Source: Methylovorus sp035565335 (GTDB taxonomy: Bacteria > Pseudomonadota > Gammaproteobacteria > Burkholderiales > Methylophilaceae). Taken from it: a stretch of DNA of 64,000 nt. The notes beneath the pieces were generated by a model. It did not search any database and was not told the origin of the DNA. It saw only the letters and a list, made by a program, of their open reading frames with translations. The translations under genes were made by a program, and so were the position numbers. The stretch spans positions 1-64,000 of the forward strand of contig DATMSO010000072.1 of the NCBI GenBank assembly GCA_035565335.1, read 5' to 3'. This document shows positions 24,496 to 31,785 of the stretch, one piece after another; positions within the stretch are counted from its first letter, which is position 1; every line of letters begins with the position of its first letter.

Positions 24496-27225
24496 TTAAA
24501 ACGTCAGCGTTTCAAATTTCTCTGCAGGCACGGCAGGGGAGAACCAGTAACCCTGCCCGTAATCGCATCCAGCGGCTTTCAGCAGCGCGCATTGCTCTTC
24601 AGTTTCTATGCCTTCGGCAATGACATTCAAGCCCAGCTTGTGGGCCATGGCGATAATGGATTCACATAAGGCCAGATCATCGGGCTGCGTGGAAATATTG
24701 CGCACAAACGATTGGTCGATCTTGATGTAATCAATATCGAAACGCCGCAGATACGCCAACGAAGAATAACCCGTACCAAAGTCATCCAGCGCGACCTGAA
24801 TGCCGGCATCGCGGAAAGCCAGCAGTTTTTTTGTTACATTCTGGCTGGTATCCAGCAGTAGTCCTTCAGTGATTTCGACCACCAGGCTTTGACCCACCAG
24901 ACCCAGCTGTTTCATGTAATCCAGCCAATGATCGTGCGTGGAGCTGTCGTTCTTGAACTGCACCGGCGATTTGTTCACGCTGATCTGAAAGTGCGCTCCG
25001 CGTTGCTGCTGCCATTTCTTGACCTGCAGCATGGATTGCTCAAACACCCAATCACCGATCTCCATGATTAGCCCGGTTTCTTCCGCAATCGGGATGAATT
25101 CGGCAGGGCTCACCATGCCGCGTTGCGGATGTTGCCAGCGCAACAGGGCTTCGGCTTTTTGGATGGTGCCGCTCGCCAGATGGATAATAGGCTGGTAATG
25201 CACCTGTAACTGATGCTGCTGCAATGCCATCCGCAGGTCGTTGGTAATCAGCATTTTCTGATGGGCGGCCTGCTGCATCGAGGGGGTGAAGTAGCTAATG
25301 CGGTTCCTGCCACTGGCTTTGGCAGAGTACATGGCCTGATCCACGTTTTTGAGCAAGTCGTCGATGCTGCTGGCATCGGTAGGGTAGAGCGTAATGCCCA
25401 TGCTGGCCGAGACAAACGCAATGTCTTCGCCCAGCTTGAACGAGGTGCTGAGCTTGCCCAGGATGTCCTGGGCAATACGACCTATGCTATTCAGGTCATC
25501 CAGCTCGCTCAGGATGACAATAAACTCGTCTCCACCCAGCCGCGCCACCGTATCGGTATTGCGCACGCATTGATTAATGCGGCGGGCGGCTTCCTGCAGC
25601 AGTTGATCGCCTTTGTCATGGCCCAGGGTGTCGTTTACTTCCTTGAAATGATCAAGGTCCAGGAACAGCAGGGCGAGCGGAAGATTGAGACGGTTGGATT
25701 TCTTGATCTCCTGCGCCAGCCGGTCATAAAACATGCGGCGATTGGGCAGCTCGGTCAGCTGGTCAAAATTAGCCTGTTTCCACACCAGGTTTTCCGATTC
25801 CTTAAGCCTACTGATGTCGGTATGCGTGCCGACCATGCGCAAAGGCCTGCCATCGGCCGCCCAGTCGACCACCATGCCGCGTGCCAGTATCCATTTCCAG
25901 CTGCCATCCTTGCATAGCAGGCGATGCTCGTTGATGTACTGCGGCGTTTCGCCGTTCATGTATTTTTCCAGGTCGCTGATGACCCGCGTGACATCCTCCG
26001 GGTGAATCCGCTTCTTCCAGGCATCCAGCTCCGGGCCCATCTCCCAGTCTTCCAAGCCCAGCATGCTTTTCCAGCGTGCCGAGCGGATTACCTGATTGTT
26101 TTCAATATCCCAGTCCCAGATACCATCCCCTGACCCTTCCAGTGCGAATTTCCAGCGTTGCTCGCTCAAGATAAGATCCTTGTGCATAGCGCGCATGGTG
26201 TGCAAGGTCTGGGTGCGATAGGCGAATAGCCGGCTCAGCAAATAGAGCAGCACGCTGACCACCAGGCCGGCCCCGGCCACCAGATTGGAGCGATGGTGGT
26301 CCAGCGCTGTCTCGAAGGCGGCTCGAGAGGCAATCTGAATACTCCACATACGCCCATGTATTTGCAGGTGCCGAATGGACGAATAGCGTGGAGTCCGTCT
26401 TTTATTGATGCCCGGGGTCTCGTACACCGGTAGTGTTGCCTGCGGCTCAGATATGTCGGTAATACGGATTCTCAGTTGCGACGCTTCCTGCTGAAATATT
26501 TCCCGCATCAGGGTCGCGATATCAAAGCTGGAAAATACCCAGCCCTGAATGTGTTGGGTACGTGCCTCGACAGACTGATCATGCATTCGGTTGCTATACA
26601 CCGGCAGTATCATGTCGAGCGTGGCGATATTAGAGGCGCGGTTTTGCCGCATGATGGGCTGTGTCAGATATGTATCGGCATTCACCATGGCTTGTCTGAA
26701 TGCCTTGAACCGGCCTTCAGGTAGCTTGATGTCCTGGCGTATACACGCATCGCTGCCAGAAAAGGGTTGGCTATACATCACCGGGATATGGCGTTTTTCA
26801 ATATCCAGAGCGTGAATTGCCACCTTGCCAGCAGCAGATAAAGGCGCCTGAACTGGCTGTATGCCTGCAAATGCCACACACAGCAGGCCTTGATGATTGT
26901 CCAGATTTTTCAGGCTGTCGGTGTAGGCAAGAAACTCTTCCTCCTCGACAGAGTTGGATGCCTTGAACAGGCTTTGAACCCCGCGCAGCATGCGGTCTTG
27001 AACAGCGAGATATTGCTCAAGCTCATTGACGACCTGCTGCGATTTCAACTCAAACTCAGCTTCAAGCTTAAGGGATTCCTGCTCTCGGGACTGGTGCCAG
27101 ACCTGATAGGTCACGCTGAGGCAAATCAGCAAAAGCAACCATGGCCAGACTTTTCCGTCTCCACCCCATGGTTTTATTTTGCTGATCTTTTGGAGCAACG
27201 ACTTATTTGACGCTTGTATGCCCAT
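24496..27225 (-). CDS. Membrane c-di-GMP signalling protein: CHASE-PAS-GGDEF-EAL
   Basis: 909 residues: first membrane segment about 27-44, a periplasmic CHASE sensor (about 75-290), second membrane segment about 312-333, a PAS domain with PAC (about 355-475), GGDEF (about 485-645) and EAL (about 655-905). The GGDEF motif is intact near 561, and an RxxD inhibitory site (RNTD) stands five residues before it. The EAL motif in KAEALLRW (near 688) and the DDFGTGYS loop (near 808) are intact, so both synthesis and breakdown of c-di-GMP are possible. CHASE domains bind small ligands such as cytokinin-like compounds; ligand here unknown. Converges with the MocR-type gene, 16 bases apart. Confidence 0.93.
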   Translation of the reverse strand: MGIQASNKSLLQKISKIKPWGGDGKVWPWLLLLICLSVTYQVWHQSREQESLKLEAEFELKSQQVVNELEQYLAVQDRMLRGVQSLFKASNSVEEEEFLAYTDSLKNLDNHQGLLCVAFAGIQPVQAPLSAAGKVAIHALDIEKRHIPVMYSQPFSGSDACIRQDIKLPEGRFKAFRQAMVNADTYLTQPIMRQNRASNIATLDMILPVYSNRMHDQSVEARTQHIQGWVFSSFDIATLMREIFQQEASQLRIRITDISEPQATLPVYETPGINKRRTPRYSSIRHLQIHGRMWSIQIASRAAFETALDHHRSNLVAGAGLVVSVLLYLLSRLFAYRTQTLHTMRAMHKDLILSEQRWKFALEGSGDGIWDWDIENNQVIRSARWKSMLGLEDWEMGPELDAWKKRIHPEDVTRVISDLEKYMNGETPQYINEHRLLCKDGSWKWILARGMVVDWAADGRPLRMVGTHTDISRLKESENLVWKQANFDQLTELPNRRMFYDRLAQEIKKSNRLNLPLALLFLDLDHFKEVNDTLGHDKGDQLLQEAARRINQCVRNTDTVARLGGDEFIVILSELDDLNSIGRIAQDILGKLSTSFKLGEDIAFVSASMGITLYPTDASSIDDLLKNVDQAMYSAKASGRNRISYFTPSMQQAAHQKMLITNDLRMALQQHQLQVHYQPIIHLASGTIQKAEALLRWQHPQRGMVSPAEFIPIAEETGLIMEIGDWVFEQSMLQVKKWQQQRGAHFQISVNKSPVQFKNDSSTHDHWLDYMKQLGLVGQSLVVEITEGLLLDTSQNVTKKLLAFRDAGIQVALDDFGTGYSSLAYLRRFDIDYIKIDQSFVRNISTQPDDLALCESIIAMAHKLGLNVIAEGIETEEQCALLKAAGCDYGQGYWFSPAVPAEKFETLTF

Positions 27226-27603
27226 GCCAGTAAATGGTCTTCCCTATTCTGAATATCCAGCTTTGTATATGCTTATATCGGCAAATTTCTTATTGTCTTA
27301 ATGCTGGCTGTTGTTCTATGGGCGCGTGTTCGATGACGCGGTAGCGCCACTCCTGGCGCAAATCAAGCTGTGTGCGTCCCATGCTTATGCAGGCAATATA
27401 GCGCTATATTCAGGGCAGCGGAATAGCGTACCTGGCGGTATAGCCTTAGCGTCGATTTTTTGCATAGGTTCGGGCGGGCGCGATATGTGTACTGCCTTGT
27501 GTAGGATAACGCCTACACAAGGCAGTTAGCCTCGCTGACACGCTTCAGCGGTAGCGCAGCATATACTGACCCCCAGTGTTTATTTATAGCGTGAGGAGAA
27601 TGA
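27226..27603. other. 378-base intergenic region with a perfect hairpin
   Basis: Divergent region between the c-di-GMP gene (minus) and the lipoprotein gene at 27604 (plus). It contains the 15-base perfect inverted repeat at 27491-27526. No convincing small gene was seen; the reading at 27311-27529 runs through the hairpin and lacks a ribosome site. Confidence 0.6.
27491..27526. repeat. Perfect 15-bp inverted repeat with 6-base loop
   Basis: ACTGCCTTGTGTAGG at 27491-27505 and its exact reverse complement at 27512-27526, loop ATAACG. There is no T run on either side. It lies 78 bases upstream of the lipoprotein start; operator, mRNA leader structure or remnant of a mobile repeat are all possible. 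Confidence 0.85.
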
Positions 27604-28941
27604 ATGTCTGCATCAAAGATCTTGCCCCTTGGTTTGAGTGTGCTACTGCTTGCCGGATGCGGCGACACCGCGAATCTCCCGGTTGCTGATGGCATGGGTG
27701 CAAAGCCTGCCTTACCCGCTCCCAAATCCACCTGGTTACCTACCGTCAATGTGGCCAAGGCTGTAGGCTGGGATGGCAGTGCCAAACCAGTTGCTGCTGA
27801 AGGGCTGGAAGTCCGGCGCTTTGCCAGCGGCCTTGATCATCCTCGTTGGCTCTATACCTTGCCGAATGGTGATCTTCTGGTCGCGGAAAGCAATGCCCCG
27901 CAAAAAGACGATACCTCATTCAGCCTGCGTGGCTGGATTGCCGGGATATTCATGAAGCGTGCGGGCGCGGGCGTTAAAAGTCCCGACCGTATTACCCTGC
28001 TGCGGGATACCGATGGCGATGGTGTCGCGGATTATCGTAAGGTCTTTATCGAAGGCTTGCATTCGCCGTTTGGCATGGTGCTGGTGAACAATGTGTTTTA
28101 TGTGGCCAATGCCGATGCGCTGGTTAAATTCCCCTATACGCCAGGCTCAGATCATATTGAAGCCGAGGGTGAAAAAGTGGTGGATCTGCCCGCCGGCATC
28201 AACCACCACTGGACCAAGAACGTGATTGCCAGTAAGGATGGCAGCAAGCTGTACGTGACCGTAGGTTCCAACAGCAATGTCGCGGAAAATGGCATGGAGA
28301 TGGAAAAAGACCGCGCCGCCATCCTCGAGGTTAACCCGGAAAATGGGCAATACCGCGTATATGCATCCGGTTTGCGCAATCCCAATGGCATGGCTTGGGA
28401 GCCGAGCACCGGGGCGTTGTGGACCGTGGTGAATGAGCGTGACGAAATCGGCAGCGATCTGGTGCCGGATTACCTGACCTCGGTCAAAGAAAACGCATTT
28501 TACGGCTGGCCTTACAGCTACTATGGCCAACATGTGGACGTGCGTGTGCAACCTCAGGATCCGGAGAAAGTCAGCAAAGCCATTGCCCCGGATTATGCAT
28601 TAGGCCCGCATACCGCCTCACTCGGCTTGCTGGCGGCCAAAGGCAATTCATTGCCAGCGGCATATGCAGACGGCATGTTCATCGGCCAGCATGGTTCCTG
28701 GAACCGCAATCCGAAAAGCGGATATAAAGTGATTTTCGTGCCGTTTGCTGATGGTAAACCATCGGGACCTTCGCAAGATGTGCTGACCGGGTTTCTGAAT
28801 GCCAAGGAAGAGGCGCAAGGCCGGCCGGTTGGCTTGGTATTGGATCAGCATGGCGCGCTACTGGTGGCAGATGACGTGGGCAATACCATCTGGCGCGTGA
28901 CGCCCACCCTGGTGACGGCATCACACGATGCCCGACCTTGA
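27604..28941 (+). CDS. PQQ-dependent sugar dehydrogenase-like lipoprotein
   Basis: 445 residues with a lipoprotein signal (LLLAGC, Cys about 19), then a six-bladed propeller of the soluble glucose/sorbosone dehydrogenase (GSDH) type: LPNGDLLVAES, RDTDGDGVADYR, NHHWTKNV, YASGLRNPNGMAWEP, GWPYSYYG, HGSWNR. Family members use PQQ and Ca2+ to oxidise sugars or related aldoses in the periplasm; substrate here is not predictable. GAGGAG ribosome site 5 bases before ATG 27604. A methylotroph makes PQQ for methanol dehydrogenase, so the cofactor would be available. Confidence 0.85.
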   Translation: MSASKILPLGLSVLLLAGCGDTANLPVADGMGAKPALPAPKSTWLPTVNVAKAVGWDGSAKPVAAEGLEVRRFASGLDHPRWLYTLPNGDLLVAESNAPQKDDTSFSLRGWIAGIFMKRAGAGVKSPDRITLLRDTDGDGVADYRKVFIEGLHSPFGMVLVNNVFYVANADALVKFPYTPGSDHIEAEGEKVVDLPAGINHHWTKNVIASKDGSKLYVTVGSNSNVAENGMEMEKDRAAILEVNPENGQYRVYASGLRNPNGMAWEPSTGALWTVVNERDEIGSDLVPDYLTSVKENAFYGWPYSYYGQHVDVRVQPQDPEKVSKAIAPDYALGPHTASLGLLAAKGNSLPAAYADGMFIGQHGSWNRNPKSGYKVIFVPFADGKPSGPSQDVLTGFLNAKEEAQGRPVGLVLDQHGALLVADDVGNTIWRVTPTLVTASHDARP

Positions 28942-28987
28942 TGGTTTTTTATTGTTTTCCAGTGATACACCAACATAGGAGCATGCA

Positions 28988-29131
28988 ATGAATCTTCACT
29001 TTACCCTTGGGCCCGTTGTGTCGTTGATAGCCGGCATTCTGATACTCGCCATGCCGCGACTACTGAATTACATTGTGGCTTTGTATCTGATCATTATCGG
29101 ATTGATAGGCTTGTTAGGGACGCCGGTCTAA
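28988..29131 (+). CDS. DUF3096 membrane microprotein (47 aa)
   Basis: Short reading from ATG 28988 giving a 47-residue protein, MNLHFTLGPVVSLIAGILIL at its start, with two hydrophobic helices separated by a Pro/Arg turn (AMPRLLNY) and ending IGLLGTPV. This matches the small DUF3096 family of bacterial membrane peptides, whose role is unknown. An AGGAGCATGC stretch supplies a ribosome site. It follows the lipoprotein gene by 46 bases and may share its transcript. Confidence 0.8.
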   Translation: MNLHFTLGPVVSLIAGILILAMPRLLNYIVALYLIIIGLIGLLGTPV

Positions 29132-29411
29132 AAGCATGCATTCTTAAACAATCCCGGCGTAGCATTTCCTTCGCAAGAAAAGGTAGGCTGCCCTGGGATT
29201 TCATTATTCTGTGGGTCCTTAATCCTGATCTAAACGTCTCTTTCAGATGTCGGAATACTGACACTAGCGACGATATATCATGGCCGCAGCATGCTTATTT
29301 TCCACGGTATTCTCTATAAAACAGTGACTTGGCGGCTTGCTTGTTGCCATTTATTTCAGGTACGAATCCTGCAGAGATACAGGCGTTTATTCCCAAGTGA
29401 TCTGATTCCCC

Positions 29412-29828
29412 ATGAAAGAAATTTTGTTGGCTTACTGCTATATCGTCGAAGCCAAAAATGTAGACCTTACCCATATCGGCAACGAAATCCGTACGTATAG
29501 ACGTTTTTTTATTGAGCAGCAGATACGCGGCACCATGATTTACGACGGTGCGTATTTTATTCACCTGCTGGTGGGCAGCCCGCTCAGTATCGTCAAGGCG
29601 GAGCACACCATGGATGCCCTGCAAAAAGGGGTGCAAAAGGAAATTCTGTATTACGGCAAACTTGGCGACGGGCTGGATGGCTTGAATCCACTCTGGCAAG
29701 TCGGCTATATCCCTAACGACCAGGCGGAAGCACCGGATTATCTCGACAGTCTGCGCGACAGCAAAGGCAATATTGACGCTATTCTTACTTGCTTTCAGCA
29801 ATTGCAGGCCATCAGCGATACTGTGTAG
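29412..29828 (+). CDS. BLUF-fold protein lacking flavin-binding residues
   Basis: 138 residues. The first 95 follow the BLUF pattern: a first strand LLAYCYIVEA, a helix (DLTHIGNEIRTYRRFF), then IRGTMIYDGAYFIHLLVGSP, which parallels the ITG-LLY-FxQxLEG block, and a helix IVKAEHTMDAL. The conserved Asn before ITG is Phe (or near it), and the Gln of FxQ is His, both flavin-contact residues, so it probably does not bind FAD in the usual way. The C-terminal 40 residues are a helical cap. Not a confident blue-light sensor; it may be a BLUF-derived interaction module. Confidence 0.62.
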   Translation: MKEILLAYCYIVEAKNVDLTHIGNEIRTYRRFFIEQQIRGTMIYDGAYFIHLLVGSPLSIVKAEHTMDALQKGVQKEILYYGKLGDGLDGLNPLWQVGYIPNDQAEAPDYLDSLRDSKGNIDAILTCFQQLQAISDTV

Positions 29829-30040
29829 TGCGCATATTGACGCTTGCAACTTCCCCCTCCACGCTTTTGCAGGTAGGCATATCGAGCCTGGATACCGGGC
29901 TGAAGACGCCCATCTGGCCTCAATGTGATGTGGATTGCACATATTCTGGCTTTGCTGTGACCATCAACACAACAGGAAATAGGGGCAACGCTAATATGGA
30001 GTCTCTTCCCTGTTGTTGGATACCCCCCCAACAATATTTC

Positions 30041-30068
30041 GGGCCTGCACCTGCAGGCCCATTTTTTT
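30041..30068 (+). terminator. Rho-independent terminator between the BLUF-like and esterase-like genes
   Basis: GGGCCTGCA / TGCAGGCCC stem with a 2-base CC loop followed by ATTTTTTT. Confidence 0.85.
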
Positions 30069-30169
30069 GTCCCGACTGAACCTCCGAATCCGGGCTGTAT
30101 CCCATGTGAATCTATTCCTGCTTTACCGGCGTATATAGGGCATATTTCTTAATTTTGACACTTCCATTG

Positions 30170-31018
30170 ATGATCAAGCACGCTTTCTTTGCCGGTATTG
30201 CCTTGCTATGTAGCGCCTGTTCGCCCGTAGGGGTGATGAATGCCCTGATTCCGTCGGGCGGTTATCGCAGCTACCAGGATATCGCGTATCAGCAGGGTGA
30301 GAGGCGCATGCTGGATTTGTATGTTCCGGCACATGGTCACAGTCATGGCGTGGTGGTTTTCTTTTATGGCGGCAGCTGGGAATCCGGACGCCGGCAGGAC
30401 TACCGCTTTGTGGCCGAAGCCTTGACCGCACGTGGTTATAGCGTGGTGATTCCGGATTACCGGAAATACCCTGATGTGGTGTTTCCCGCATTTGTGGAGG
30501 ATGCTGCCGCTGCCGTGGCATGGGTACATCGGCATATCGCCGAATATGGCGGGGACCCCGGCCGTATTTTTGTGGCGGGCCATTCGGCGGGAGCACATCT
30601 CGCCGCCTTGCTGGCGCTGGATCCGCGTTATCTGCAGGCACAGGGTATGTCCCCCATGGATTTGCGCGGCATGATAGGGCTGGCGGGGCCTTATGATTTT
30701 CTGCCTTTGCAGACAGCCAGGCTGAACGCGGTTTTCCCCGGCGAGCATCTGCAGTTCCTGTCGCAACCGGTGAACGTGCTGCAGACGCCGAATCCGCCCG
30801 TGCTATTGCTGGTGGGCTTGAAAGATAAGACCGTGCTTCCGCGTAACAGTGAAAGTCTGGCACAGCATATTCAGCGGGCAGGGGGCAAGGCGGAGTTACG
30901 CTACTTCAAGGACTATGGGCATATCAACATGGTACTCAAGCTGGCACGTCCATTTCGGGGAGATGGTGATCTGCTCGAGACTATCGTGGAATTCATGAAT
31001 CGCCAGTTGGCTGACTGA
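30170..31018 (+). CDS. Alpha/beta-hydrolase lipoprotein (esterase/lipase-like)
   Basis: 282 residues from ATG 30170, with a lipoprotein signal (LLCSAC). Alpha/beta-hydrolase of the hormone-sensitive-lipase/BD-FAE type: oxyanion loop FFYGGSWESG, nucleophile elbow GHSAGAH (Ser about 144), catalytic Asp in LKDKTV and His in YGHINM. Starts at TTG 30155 or 30167 are also in frame; ATG 30170 gives the cleanest signal peptide. Probably hydrolyses small esters at the envelope; substrate unknown. Preceded by a terminator, so transcribed on its own. Confidence 0.85.
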   Translation: MIKHAFFAGIALLCSACSPVGVMNALIPSGGYRSYQDIAYQQGERRMLDLYVPAHGHSHGVVVFFYGGSWESGRRQDYRFVAEALTARGYSVVIPDYRKYPDVVFPAFVEDAAAAVAWVHRHIAEYGGDPGRIFVAGHSAGAHLAALLALDPRYLQAQGMSPMDLRGMIGLAGPYDFLPLQTARLNAVFPGEHLQFLSQPVNVLQTPNPPVLLLVGLKDKTVLPRNSESLAQHIQRAGGKAELRYFKDYGHINMVLKLARPFRGDGDLLETIVEFMNRQLAD

Positions 31019-31073
31019 CTCCCTGATTCCGCGCCGTTATTACAACACAGCCCTGTCGTTAGTCCGAAAGCAC

Positions 31074-31136
31074 TATGTTAAATAACATATCGGACGATTC
31101 CTACTTTGTCTATAATTATTCGGAAAATAATTATTC
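31074..31136 (+). promoter_or_regulatory. Palindrome and tandem repeats upstream of bphO
   Basis: A 16-base palindrome TATGTTA-AA-TAACATA at 31074-31089 is followed by two copies of ATAATTATTC at 31112-31121 and 31127-31136 (15-base period). TATAAT at 31111-31116 could be a -10 box. This AT-rich stretch lies within 130 bases upstream of the heme oxygenase start and looks like an operator region. Confidence 0.5.
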
Positions 31137-31200
31137 AAAATCACGAAAGGCTACATGCTTGACGGTCATTGCCCGCAGTAAGAATGGAGTCTCTCAGTTG

Positions 31201-31785
31201 ATGCAACGGCTGCGGATTGCCACCCAGCCATTGCATCGCGAGCTGGATGCTCGCCTTCGCATATCTGCACCGCAGGCAGGCTATGCGGATGTGGTGGATC
31301 ATCTCGGACTTTTTCTTGCGTGGCTAGAGCAAGTGCTGCCGCTGATACACGCCATGCATGATCCCCTGCATGCTCACGTTACCGAGGCGAACATGCGCAG
31401 ACTGCAAGCGCTTTGCCTGGATTTGCAACTGCCAAGTCCTTCGCATGTTGAGGCCCACGCCGCCTCAATCCCACCGTCCTCTGCAAGCATGCATCCTGGC
31501 TATCGCTGGGGCATGCAATATGTGATTGAAGGCTCCATGTTAGGTGCTATCTCTTTATTGCCGCGCATAGAGCAACTTTCCCCAGAGCGCCGGGCTCCCC
31601 ATTTTTTCAGGCTGGCCGTCAGCCATGGACGTACGCCATGGCAGGTATTTTCCGCTGCCCTGGAAGATGAATCTCTGGATGAGGCGGGGCAAGCGGCAGC
31701 CGAGCAAGGTGCCCGAGATGCCTTTGCCATGTGCCTGATGACCTATTACCCCTCCTCACGCGGGCAGGTACGCCATGCAAATTAG
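31201..31785 (+). CDS. bphO: Biliverdin-producing heme oxygenase BphO
   Basis: About 194 residues. Bacterial heme oxygenase: proximal His in ATQPLHRELD (about 14), the distal-helix Gly motif YVIEGSMLGA, and HFFRLAVSHG. It cleaves heme to biliverdin, the phytochrome chromophore, and its stop overlaps the phytochrome start by 11 bases. Start ATG 31201 has GGAG 11 bases upstream; TTG 31198 is equally possible. A longer reading from 31075 would run through the AT-rich operator-like stretch and code for a low-complexity head, so it was rejected. Confidence 0.9.
   Translation: MQRLRIATQPLHRELDARLRISAPQAGYADVVDHLGLFLAWLEQVLPLIHAMHDPLHAHVTEANMRRLQALCLDLQLPSPSHVEAHAASIPPSSASMHPGYRWGMQYVIEGSMLGAISLLPRIEQLSPERRAPHFFRLAVSHGRTPWQVFSAALEDESLDEAGQAAAEQGARDAFAMCLMTYYPSSRGQVRHAN

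Noticed and set aside
31075..31200. N-terminal extension of the heme oxygenase from ATG 31075
   Set aside because: The extra 42 codons are AT-rich and low-complexity and overlap a palindrome and tandem repeats; family length fits the start at 31201.
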